Source of the DNA: Kitagawia praeruptora
Lineage: Eukaryota; Streptophyta; Magnoliopsida; Apiales; Apiaceae
Reading direction: 5' to 3'
DNA: 64,000 nt
Assembly (NCBI GenBank): GCA_037693485.1
Contig: CM075350.1
Coordinates: 120,157,001 to 120,221,000, forward strand
Of this stretch, positions 9,932 to 20,878 are shown piece after piece (position 1 is the first letter of the stretch; the number at the start of each line of letters is the position of its first letter). The translations under genes were made by a program, and so were the position numbers. Under the pieces are notes generated by a model. That model was not told where the DNA came from. It searched no databases and saw only the letters and a list, made by a program, of their open reading frames with translations.

Positions 9932-10609
9932 TTCCTTTTTTAAATTTTAAAATAATTTTACTTTTTTTAATTTTATATGTTATTAATTTACATATAAAAT
10001 AATTGTTAAAAAGTTGATAATTATATCATTATTAAATTAAAAATAATTTTATGAGTTTTGCGTGGATTGTAAAATCACCCAAATCTAATTTCTAGATCTC
10101 AAAATAAAGCCCAAGGAGTAGTAGATATGATTTTTTTTTTTTTAAATACTAATAATAAATAAATAAAATATAATTCTAATTTAACATTTTTTAATTATAT
10201 CCTTTTCAAATTATAATTTTTTTTAAAAATTCAATTTTAATACAACCCTTTCTAATTATATCCTTTTTATAATATAATTTTACTTTTTAAAATTCACTTC
10301 AAATGCAACATTTTCTAATTATATCCTTTTTAGATTATAATTTTCTTTTTAATGCGATCTAATCTTGATTCCTTTTTAGATTATAATTTTCTTTTTAATG
10401 TGATCTAATCTTGTTCGTCTATTTTTGATCTAATCTTGATTTCTTTTTAGATTATAATTTTCTTTTTAATGTGATCTAATCTTGATCGTCTATTTTTAAT
10501 CCAACGGATCATATGATTTTGATAGTACAGTGACGACGACCAAAAATTTGGATAAGATCTCCCTTATGCTTATTATATATAAGGTATTAATATAACGTTA
10601 TTATAATAA

Positions 10610-10638
10610 CTAGCTTCATTACCCGTGCAAGGCACGGG
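10610..10638 (-). mobile_element. Helitron-like 3' end, copy 3 (best conserved)
   Basis: A perfect 7-bp stem (CCCGTGC / GCACGGG, 10,622-10,638) is followed on the - strand by CTAG at 10,610-10,613 and a T. The base on the other side fits an A|T insertion site. Confidence 0.6.
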
Positions 10639-12205
10639 GATATTCTAACTTTATTGCGAGATTTTGGTTTTTAATAGTTGTGATCATGATTATTCTTCAA
10701 TTAATTACAATGTTGCCTAAATATATATTAACTCACTATCTTTTCAAGTATTCTTACTTTCTGACAGGTTGTCCAAAAAATTCTAATATACAATATATTA
10801 GTCATCTAGTTCAATGATTTTAATTATAAATTTAAATTCATTATATTTAGAACTAAGATGTCACAATTTTGATTTTGGACAATATGAAGATTAACTAACA
10901 TTTTTATAGCATTTGACTTTGGGATGAGGGTTTAGAGTAAAATTATAGAAAATTGGAAGGTATAAATGTGAAATGATATTAAAAAAATATGGGATATTGC
11001 GATATTTTGGCTTTAGTAGTTCAACTTTGATCATGAACACCTTTTAATTTGTAGCGGTGTTCCGTAAATATAGCTTAGCAAACTCTCTTCTCGAGGGCTT
11101 CATTTTCAACATGACCTGTATAAGATTTATAATATCTACTAAGATGACCTTCTCCTTGTGAGTTTTACTCTCGACTGTCTCTTTTTCACTACGCATCAAC
11201 TCTGCTTCTCTCCCCATACCTCGGCGAACTCCCGTCAATATGTCTTTGTAAAGCCCTCTTCCTTGCCCAACTAACATAAATTCGTTTGTCCTTTGATGAT
11301 GAGGCCATTAAGCTTAAAGATTAATCTCTCCAGAATTCTTTCATCGAAACCTTAACAAACCCAAAACGGTTATTATATTTATCTCTTTTTTGAGGCATAA
11401 TAATGTCCTTGATCCTTCCTTCTTTTCTGAATAATAACCAAAGATCTTTTAGTTGAACAGAGTCTGGGATATTGGTGATGAATCCTGTATTTTTTCTCTA
11501 TCTATTTTGAATGACTCATGAGGGTTTTTTTCAATCCTTTTTTTTCTCCTACCTTGAACAATGACTATCGACTTTGCTCTTTGGATACTTGGTTCTATTT
11601 CAACAGGGCTTCCTAAGGTGAATTTGGTGCAGCGCCTTTGTAATTGCAAGATCATAACCCCTACAACCATTTCCTATGCAAGGCACATGGATATTCAAGT
11701 TTTATTGTGAGATTTTGATTTTTAATAGTTGTGATCATGAATATTCTTCAATTTGTTGCAATGTTGCCTAAATATAGATTAACTTACTCTCTTTTCAAGT
11801 GTTCTCACTTTGTAACAAGTTGTGTCTAAAATTTCTAATATCCAATCAATTAGTCATCTAGTTCAATGATTTTAGTTATAAATTTAAATTCATTATACTT
11901 AGAACTGGATGTCACAGTTTCGATTCTGGACAATTTCTATAACTAACGTTTTCATAGCATTTGACTTTAGGGGGATTTTAGAGTTAAATCATATGAAATT
12001 GGAAGGCATAAATGTGAAATGATATTAAATAAAATGTGGAATATTGCGATATTTTGGGTTTTAGTAGTTCGACTTTGTAGCCGTGAACACCTTTCAATTT
12101 GTAGCGGTGTTGCCTAAATATAGTTTAGCAAACTCTCTTCTCGAGAACTTCATTTTCAACATGAATTGTCTAAGATTTATAATATCTACGAAGATAGTCA
12201 TCTAA
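10620..12205. repeat. direct duplication flanking a captured segment
   Basis: About 520 bases at 10,620-11,145 are repeated at 11,675-12,205 in the same orientation with scattered differences. Shared blocks include gttgtgatcatga, gtcatctagttcaatgattt and caaactctcttctcgag. The second copy keeps a decayed form of the terminal hairpin (near 11,674-11,690). About 530 bases between the copies carry an RRM-coding fragment on the - strand. A third partial copy of the 'gtcatctaattcaatg' block lies near 12,200-12,260. Confidence 0.8.
11281..11490 (-). pseudogene. captured RRM-domain fragment (LINE ORF1-like)
   Basis: On the - strand, 11,485 down to about 11,345 translates to an RNA-recognition motif. 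An RNP2-like start (FITNIPDSVQLKDLWLLF) is followed by KDIIMPQKRDK and an RNP1-like NRFGFVKV. A frameshift follows, after which LIFKLNGLIIKGQ and a YVSWAR-like stretch are still readable down to about 11,281. The 'LWxLFRKxGxIxDIxMP...NRFGFV' pattern matches the RRM found in plant proteins encoded next to LINE-type reverse transcriptases, but a host RNA-binding protein is possible. No start codon or full gene is present, so this is a fragment carried between duplicated Helitron-like ends. Confidence 0.65.
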
Positions 12206-12942
12206 TTCAATGTTTTCAGTTGTGAATTTAAATTCACTTTATTCAGAACTGAGAATTTAAATCTGATTACTCGCTATGAGGTTTTAAATAGTATATTTTA
12301 TTACAAATTAAACTAATACATTAAATACTATTATTACTAAAATATATATGTTTATTATTATTTTATTATTCTTGTTATTCCCATGCTTAATTCCTAATCG
12401 TGAACCCAATTGTTTAGTTTCGATTCTCGAATTTTATGAGTATTTCCATACAATTATTATTCATATATTGGCGTAATTATATAATAATTTACCCAAGAAT
12501 TTTAATCTAAATATATGCACCAATATAAATTATTAAAAGTTAATGACTATTATTAGTTTGTTGTAATTAATTACGTAATATTAAAGTAGATATTAAATAA
12601 TAATAATTTTAATCTAAATATGTGCACCAATATAAATTATTAAAAGTTAATGACTATTATTAGTTTGTTGTAATTAATTACGTAATATTAAAGTAGATAT
12701 TAAATAATAATATTGAATATAAAATTATTAAATGATGTATATTAAATATATGAAGGGCTAAAATAGTAACTTTGCAAAGAATAAAATGTGAAATGTACCT
12801 AAGTTCATTACATATCATATATCACTAATTTATACTAAACTATAACATATAAAATATCTTAGAAATTAAAATACCAAATATTCTTCATTCATCACCCAAC
12901 ATACATAGCATATTTATGACTTACAGAACACATGTGATTGGC
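12206..12942. other. AT-rich gap with a 107-bp tandem duplication
   Basis: No gene is seen. The only structure is a near-identical tandem pair, 12,499-12,605 and 12,606-12,712, starting attttaatctaaatat. Confidence 0.85.
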
Positions 12943-13000
12943 TAGCCTAGTGGTAAGGTGGTGTGTATTTGAATGGAAAGAACTAGGTTCGATTCTCAGC
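12943..13000 (+). mobile_element. tRNA-derived SINE head (pol III A and B boxes)
   Basis: TAGCCTAGTGG (12,943-12,953) fits the RNA polymerase III A box (TRGCNNAGYNGG). GGTTCGATTCT (12,986-12,996) fits the B box with one mismatch, at normal spacing. The flanks do not fold into a tRNA cloverleaf, so this is a SINE head rather than a tRNA gene. The 3' end is not clear; the body may run to about 13,080, close to the SEC63 leader. Confidence 0.6.
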
Positions 13001-13885
13001 GATAGCAATTTTTTGGAAAAGCACCAATTTTTAAGCTTGTAATCTCAACGTAAACAACGTAAACAAAGCTTTCCATGTCGCTTCTCTTTTACAGTTCAAG
13101 GCACCGGAGGTCTTGTCCTTTAGTTTTTCTCTTCTTCTAACCTAATTGAATTTTGGGTGTTTTGAATTGATATCAATTTTTTAAATTAATTAAAATCTGT
13201 ATATGTCTGGTCTTAACTGCTGAGTGTAAGTAATCTCTTATTGATTATATGCATCTCTATGTGCTACCTCACTACTGTCAATTGCTAACCGGAATGATAC
13301 TGATTTCGATTTATTTTATTCTCCTAATTTGTTCTTCTGAAATTTTAATCTATGATAGTCATACAGCTATGTGTACAACAAATTCCCCTAATTTGAAGCT
13401 CAATGATAGAGAATCACATAGCTTTAGGACAACATTATGGGTATTAGACAATAGTATTAGTAGTAGTATGAGTATCTAGGGTATGAGTATTTAGTAGTCT
13501 GATCTATTGTCATTGCAAGTTAATCTATCAATATATTCATATTTCTCTGTTCTATTGTCATTTTGATATTCGGTTTCTATCAGTCTTCTGCCTACAAATT
13601 TCACCATTTTTGCATAAGATATAATCATCATCAACTCAAGACTAGTGCAAAAACACCCAAAAATCCAACTATTTTATGACACCAAGCTGGTTCAGTGGTG
13701 GTTTTGTTATAGCTATTATTATTGTTGTTGTTATCTTTTAATTATCTTATGGTTCCTTAATTTGTTTTTAGTTCTTTTCCTGACCACATATTATGGGAAC
13801 CTAGCCTCAAAGTTGATTGCTGTTTCAGTTAGGAATTCTAACTAAAGTTGTATGCGAATGTGGCAGGTAAGAAGTAGCTATGCCT

Positions 13886-16800
13886 ATGGCTGCCTCCAAA
13901 GAGAGTAGTTCCTTGTTCCCAATTTTCATTCTCACAATAATGGCACTGCCTCTAGTGCCATACACACTAGTTAAGTTATGCACCGCTGCTTCCAGAAAGA
14001 GTAAGAGCATCAATTGTAGGTGCTCCGAATGCTTCCGTTCTCGGAAGTATCACAAATCTATTTTTAAGTGGGTGAGTTTTTTCTTTATGGAAATTTTTAT
14101 CTCTTCCTGGTATTTATTACCTCTTGAGATTATTATTGTTTTTGTGTGTATAATGATATTGGTTACTATGTTTCCCTCAATTTTTTTCAGATTTCAAACT
14201 TCTCATCTTGGAGTAACTTGACACTGATACTTCTTTGGTTCATCATAATATTCTTGGTATATTACATAAAAAATACGGTAAGTATTCAGATATTCAAGTA
14301 TTGATTATTTATGAAGATTTTTTGGAATGCACTTCTTCTACCAATCCCTACATTGCCATGATCACATTTCTATTTTATTTTTTCATACGCTCTTCATGTC
14401 TTGTCAATTGGGACTTTATATATTGGTTTGTTAGATCAACTTATGCTTTATAATGTTGTTTATGTTTTTCTTTAATTTCTTTTTGCTAATTAAAATCAGA
14501 TTCAAGTTGTTGATCCATTCACTATACTTGGACTGGAACCTGGAGCTTCAGATATGAAAATAAATAAGAGGAAACTCGCTTTTGTATGTGATCCTTGTAA
14601 AAATCTAGATCCAGGTTGAAGGTGTTTTAATTTTTAATTATTTGTTTACTTTTGTTTCATTTCTGAATTTCTTTTATCTGTAGAAAAATCAACCATATGG
14701 TTGATGGCCTGTGCGTAATGAAACTTGTTTTCTGATTTTTACTTCCACAGAGGCCCGCATGGAGCAAATAATAAAGGCTTATCAAGCGTCTGTTGAGAAT
14801 TATGAAAGCAGACAGGTGACGAACCATGGGTTTTAAAAAGCAACCTTAACATTTTTCTTTTGATGTGCTTGGTTCTTCTCTCTATCAGCAATGATTATTC
14901 TTTTGAAACTGAATCATTAGACAATCTCTTTAGGGGTTGCATAGGGGCGTAGCTCTTCCTCAGTATCTCCTGGACATTGATGGGGAATCTAGTGGAATAA
15001 TTGTACTCTGGATGGTCATTGAATTCATTATCTTGCCTTTGGTGGTTGCCATTATTTATCTTTCAAGATCATCAAAGTATACAGTAAATTATGTCATGCA
15101 TCAAACTCTTTCAACATACAATTCCTTAATGAAATCTTCTTTTGCTCCCAGGTAGTTGTTTTATTCCGTATCTCTAGTAATTTTCATTTTACCAAGTAAA
15201 TCATATTCAGCTATCTGCTTTTTATAAGTTCTCCATCTTTTGCAATAGTCTATATATACCCACCCCTTCTCTCATTGCTTGCTGGCTATGTCAGAAGAGC
15301 ATGTACACTAAACTTGTGTGTAGTCACTGAATCTTGTTGATCTTATGTAGTGCATCATCGTAGAGTGAAATCTATTGCTCTACTGTTTCTGTAGCCAATT
15401 CACTAATGCTTTAAAGTATGAACAAAATTCAAATAGATTACCCTGACTCTCAAAGTTCAAGGTCTTCCTTTGAGTTAAAAACTCAGCTATTTAATCAGAG
15501 CTTTGGAGTTATTATAGTGTAAGAAAATGTGAATCCTCTTCTTTTCTATATGACTTGCGTGATTGTATTTATGCTAACCTAAGTATGCTTTAAATGTTGG
15601 CCTGATTGACTTTCATGAACTCATTTGAAAGTTTCTGTGGCCTGTCTTCGTGTTTGACAATGAAGTGAATGGTGCAGCTAGTATAGATATTTTTCGTTGA
15701 TTTATAATTGTGAACCCAGATTTTAGCATATGGTTTACTGAATCCTTGCACGTTTTGAAGGCACATAAAGTGGAAATGTATAGTTTGTTTAACATGGGTC
15801 ATTTCAATATAATAGTTATGCAGCTCTTCCCTTCTTTTTCTTTCCCTTAAATAGTAAACTTGGCATCATAGTTGTTAAAGGCGCGGCTCAAGGTATTGAG
15901 CCTTGCTTTCTAAATCCCAGGCGATGTGTCAAAGGCGCGCGTCTTGTGCGCCCCGCCTGGGATTTTGAGCCTATGTCCAGGCACACCTTAGGAGAATTTA
16001 GGTTTTTGTTCTTTCTTTTTTTTTACTGTTTTGTTTGATATTAGTGGTTGATTAATCTCAACTACTAATCTAACTTAAATAAACGTTATCTCAACCCTTG
16101 TTCTAATTTAAGAAAAAAAATGAACATTAAAATAAGAGTATAAGTTATGACATATTGAAAGACTAGAGAGGGAATAAAATCAGCTACGTTATGAACAGCA
16201 AGAGCCCAAACAAAAAGTACGTACGAGAGAAGTAGAAGAAATTGCGGGCACCTTGGTCCGGGGCTCCAGGACCCACCCCTTTGTGCCTTACTGCGCCTTC
16301 AAGAACTATGCTTGGCATTGTCTGATATTCAACTTCCTTTTTTGGTCTAATGTTCAACTTTCTTTTCTTTATCCATCCGCAGCAAGGTTGTGGAGGTCTT
16401 CTCTAAGGCTGCTGAATATATGGAAATTCCAGTTCGGAGGACTGATGATGAACCTCTTCAGAAGCTGTTTATGTCAGTTATAAGTGAGTTGAATCCAGAC
16501 CTTGAGAATATTGAGCAAGGACAGGCTAAGTTTTGGAAGCAGCATCCTGCTGTTAAGGTAGTTATTTAACCAATTAGTGGTTTTCTTGAAAAATCAGAAC
16601 ACACTGTTATGATCATAGATGTATTTCATAGACTTAATTCTCTGCCATTTTTTTCTTCAGACACAGTTGTTAATTCAAGCTCAATTAACTCGTGGATCAG
16701 CATCCTTGTCGCCGGCTTTGCAAGGTGATTTGAGATGTGTGCTAGAACTTGCACCTTGTCTCCTTGAAGAATTAATGAAGGTATGTATATCATGTTACTT

Positions 16801-19398
16801 TTCAACTATTCTTTTAGCCTTAGTTATTTAATTTGCCATGAATATCTTTTTTGGGTTTTGATGAATTAGTTCATACCATATCCCAATCCATGTGATTTTT
16901 GTGGTGCATAATGAATTTTTCACATAGTACAAGGAGTTGTTTTAAGAGATCTTGGCACAATTGTTAAAATGCTACTTTTTTGAGTTTTGGAAACTCTTTT
17001 TGAAGATATAAGAGTTTACATGACGAGTTTTATCTGAACAAGTGTCCTTGTTATTCTCTCTTCCCCCCACCCCACACCCAAAGATAATTTTTGTTTTTGG
17101 TAGATCTTTGAAGAGAACTCAATTTTTGTTAATTTTTAATCCGGTAGTATTAATGCACTTGGTAACAATTATTCTCTGCGTGTTTCTATTGGGACCGACA
17201 TAGTTCAGGCCTCAGGGTAAATGTCGGGTGGTTATGGGTGATTTAAACATTCACACAGGAAAAAAGGTTGTCAAAAACTCTTGCATGAATGGACTGATAT
17301 GGTTATGTAGGTGCGCATAAGAAAAAATTACAATCCTAATATATAGGTGGATGCATGTAAATGATGATCTGGGGAATCATTGTTCTGTCAGCTTCTGTTA
17401 CCATCTATTATTGAGCAGTCAAGTTATTTGTAACTTTGCTATCTCGTCTAAGTCATGACACATCTATATACTGCTGTTTGAGCATTCATTTCTCCATAGC
17501 ACTAATAGTAGTTTACTCTGTTTACAGATGACGGTCATACCACACACTGCTCAAGGCCATGGAAGATTGAGAGCCGCAATTGATGTTGTTGAGCTCACTC
17601 AGTGCATAATCCAGGTGGTGGTTTAGTGTTGGGAGTTTTCAGTTATAAATAATAATTACAATCAAATAATTTCATATGTATTGGTTCAGATACTGTGGCA
17701 TTGTATAGGATGCATTTTTTTATGTTCAAAGGTGCATTTTTTTTATTCGTAATGTGTAAATTTTTGTGTATGCTTGTCTTTAGGAAAAATTAAACTTGTA
17801 GAAGTACCCTCTCTCCGACTCCAAGTTCCCTCCTCATCTAGCAAGATTTTCCATTCCTCCCTTTTTTTCCTCATCTAGCATGTGAGGCCTTTATAGTACT
17901 AGTGCCTCTGTGCCATTTTTCTCCGGGTTTCATGTTCTCCACTTGCTCCATTTTTGTGTTTGTGAGTAGCACAGCTGCCTTTTGTACCATAATGTTTCCG
18001 TATCTTATGTTGCAATATGTTTGTCATAGAACTGTTGGTTTGAGAACTTGATATCTTGGAAAGCTTGATCACTTGGTTGTTTGCTGATTATTGTGACATT
18101 AAAAATGAAAATTGATTTTGTATTGCTTTTAACTTTTTAAAAATGTTCCACTTTCCTAACCCTTAATGTTAAACATGCGTGCAAACAGTTTATTATACTT
18201 TATCGGCTTCTGTTAATCCTCAACAGTAGATACTGTTCATCATGTTTGGGTTTATTAATGAGATGCAGGCCGTTCCTCTGAGTGCAAGGGATTGTACCCT
18301 TTCAGCAGAAGGGATTGCACCCTTTTGGCAGCTGCCACATTTCAGTGAGTCTCTTGCCAAGAAGATCGCACACAAGGTGATTAGGAAAAAAATCTTATGC
18401 TAAGATTTTATGTTTGTAATATTCCTCTTGCTGCATATAAATGGATTTAACGAAATGTGGAGATCAATATCCAAATGATTTCCTTGAAAATAATGAGATA
18501 ATTTAACATGTGGAGCATAATAAATCCTTCATTTTATTTCTCAAGTACCTAAATTGGATTGTTGTAAATATGTTTTTGCAAACTTCCATCCCTTTCCATC
18601 CCTCATGGGCAATGAATGATGTAATTTGGACACATAAATATTCAATTTGGTTCATATGCATGCATTAAGCTTTGTTCATAAATGCAGGTGGGGAATTTTC
18701 AGAATTTCTGCGATATGACTCGGCAAGAACGGTCTGAGCTGTTTGGGCAGGTTGCTGGACTCTCATCGTCTGAAGTAGAAGATTTTGAAATGGTATTGGA
18801 AATGATGCCTTCTTTAACAGTTGAAGTTAATTGTGAAACTGAAGGTGAAGAGGATATAGAAGAGGGTGATATTGTTACAATTCAAGCTTGGTTAACTCTG
18901 AAACGTGCTAATGGTTTTGTTGGTGCACTTCCGCATTGTCCTTTTTTCCCATTTTATAAGGAAGAGAATTTTTGGTTTTTACTTGCGGATCCTGTATCAA
19001 ATAATGTGTGGTTTTCCCAGAAGGTATCTTTCATGGATGAAGCTGAGGCCATAACTGCTGCTTCTGAGGTAATTGAGGGCTTTGGGGCAAGGGTTAAGAA
19101 GACAAGTGCAGCTGTCCAGGAAGCAGTTGAGAGGATACGGAATGGGTCGAGACTTGTGATGGGCAAGTTCCCAGCAATGGCTGAGGGTAACTACAATTTG
19201 ACTTGTTACTGCTTGTGTGACTCTTGGGTAGGTTGTGATAAAAAGACCAACTTGGTGGTTAAAATTCTGAAACGAACTCGAGACGGGGTCACTGAAGAGG
19301 GAGCAATTAGAGAGATGGGGTTGAGGAGGAAGAGAATGAAGAAGAGGAATACAATGAGTATGCGAGGCAGCATAGTGAAAGATCAAATGACAAGTTAA
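13886..19398 (+). CDS. SEC63: SEC63 / ERdj2-type translocation protein, ten coding exons, partly degenerate
   Basis: This encodes the ER-membrane J-protein that couples the Sec61 channel to BiP. Coding exons I place with GT-AG borders: 13,886-14,071; 14,191-14,277; 14,500-14,614; 14,751-14,815; 14,934-15,151; 16,383-16,557; 16,661-16,780; 17,528-17,614; 18,269-18,376; 18,688-19,398 (623 aa; plant homologues are nearer 690). I chose the Met before AASKESSS; an in-frame Met two codons upstream (13,880) is possible. The N-terminal membrane segment, the SNLTLILLW segment, the third segment (LPLVVAIIYLSRSSKY) and the Sec63/Brl region are well conserved. The J domain is not: the HPD triad reads DPC (near 14,590-14,600), two residues are missing before it, and exon 4 lacks most of the C-terminal part. 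At about 19,315-19,320 the frame leaves the conserved acidic tail. This may be a dying or J-inactive paralogue. An upstream non-coding exon near 13,090-13,130 and an acceptor at about 13,865 are plausible. Confidence 0.9.
15865..16330. repeat. GC-rich intronic repeat in SEC63 intron 5
   Basis: A GC-rich block (ggcgcggctcaagg, ggcgcgcgtcttgtgcgcc, cccgcctggg) stands out from an AT-rich intron, and a second GC-rich block (caccttggtccggggctcc) lies near 16,250. The two resemble the ends of a dispersed plant repeat of the 'ttgttaaaggcgc' type that I have seen in introns, but I cannot assign a class. It lengthens the intron to about 1.2 kb. Confidence 0.5.
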
Positions 19399-19980
19399 AC
19401 AAGGCTCAAGTTCGGGAGGTTTTGGTCGGGGGTAACAAATGGACGAGATATTGCAGAAATATTTAGTGATAGTATTAGAATATTTCATTTGAGTTGCTAA
19501 TATTGCAAAGTAGATTCTTTAAAAGAAAGTATTGCAGGCTTGCAGCATATATAGACCTTTAATGAATTTATTTTATCCCCAAGTGAAATGAAGGTGTTCA
19601 TTTAGTATATATATAAGAGTATTAACATACTGGAGCTTGTAAATTAATTATGAAAAATATTGGTTTTTTATCAGTAGCTATTTATATCTGGGTAGAAAGT
19701 GTGTTTCCAACATCAATATTGATAATGTTGCGTGGTTGTCTGTTCCTATATATATATTTTGTAAATACTTATTTATGAAAATGTAATTGGAATATTAAGT
19801 ATTTTGACACTCGGCCCATTAAATAATTAAAAAATAAGGAATTTAAAAGATTGAAGCAAACTTATATGCATATAAAAAATGTGGAATACCAAATTGAGAA
19901 AAATGTAATTAAACAATTTACTTTCAATTATGTGGTGCACGTTTATTTAGGTTCTAAAAAATCAAATATTAATTGTGACA
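19399..19980 (+). other. SEC63 3' flank
   Basis: The first 80 bases still contain the displaced acidic-tail frame. The rest is ordinary AT-rich 3' flank with no clear polyadenylation site that I would mark. No other gene is seen. Confidence 0.5.
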
Positions 19981-19989
19981 AAGTTGGGA

Positions 19990-20545
19990 GTAGACATGGC
20001 AAAACCGACCGGAACGGACCGGGTCAAAATCGGCCTGGAACCGACGGTTTATATCCTGTTAAGGTTCAGGTTTCGGTTCAAGATTTTCACGAACCGGAAC
20101 CGATGGTTCACGAACCGTGGCCTTGTCTATATGTAATACCGTATGTTACAAAATATATATAAATAATCTATAGACGGATATAATTAATAATAATTACATG
20201 TTCATTTTATTTTTTATATAATTTGAATTTTTGACCTTTATAAATATTATTGTAATAAATTATATTGTTTGTTGTATTCTTGTAAGTTGTATAACATTTA
20301 AAATTTATTGTAATATATTTACTTGTTTTTAAAAAAAATACGAATTAATTTAACGATATTTCTTATATAAATTATTTTTTTATTTCTAATGTCCGAACTT
20401 GAACCAGAATCGGGTAAAACCGGGTCAAACCCTGAACCTAAACCGTCTGAACCGGAACCGGCGATTTATATCCTGTTAAGGTTCAGGTTCCGGTTTAAGA
20501 TTTTCACGAACCGAAACCGACGATTCACGAACCGGAACTGGCGGT
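19990..20545 (+). repeat. paired AACCGG-rich direct repeats (hAT-like subterminal repeats?)
   Basis: About 130 bases at 19,995-20,125 and 20,410-20,545 repeat in the same orientation, sharing tttatatcctgttaaggtt and gattttcacgaaccg. Both are built from AACCGG/GAACCG words separated by about 260 bases of AT-rich DNA. Clusters of short self-similar words like this occur at the subterminal ends of plant hAT elements. Terminal repeats were not found. Confidence 0.5.
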
Positions 20546-20878
20546 TTACCAAAAAAAATCGAGAGAGCAGACGAGTGGAGCGCCTACGTGACGGCCTAGA
20601 ATTTCTTTTAAATAGAATTGTTATATTCTTATCTTAGCAATTCAACACCTATTTTGGAGGCAATATACGTGTCTTTTGGATTAGACGGTGAACTTTGTTG
20701 AATAAAAAAATTTCCTCTATATGTTTTATTGTATTTTGGTACAATTTATGAATGATTAAGTTATTTTTTACAAAAAAAAGTAAAAAAAATATAGACCGAT
20801 TTATACAACAGCAACGCGAAGTTTACTAAAATATATCGTGCGGTCCAACATAAACCTGTCAATGAATACACCAAAATA

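Larger units (their letters stand above)
7565..10609. other. gene-free AT-rich stretch with decayed Helitron-like copies
   Basis: I see no coding potential here. Two units share the same left end (gcttataacccgtgcaa) near 7,818 and 9,908. Related right ends read ttggataagatctccc or similar, near 8,610, 9,885 and 10,545, preceded by a 'gacgacgaccaaaa' block in the two later copies. Short direct repeats such as 9,486-9,540 against 9,546-9,600, and the repeated gattataattttctttttaatg blocks at 10,340-10,480, add to the decayed-repeat picture. Confidence 0.6.

Noticed and set aside
12943..13000. tRNA gene
   Set aside because: A and B boxes are present but there are no acceptor or anticodon stems; a SINE head fits better.
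13249..13845. Small frames upstream of SEC63
   Set aside because: T-rich leader or intron sequence without start context or similarity.
18997..19488. 163-codon antisense frame over the last SEC63 exon
   Set aside because: Shadow of the conserved SEC63 coding sequence on the other strand.
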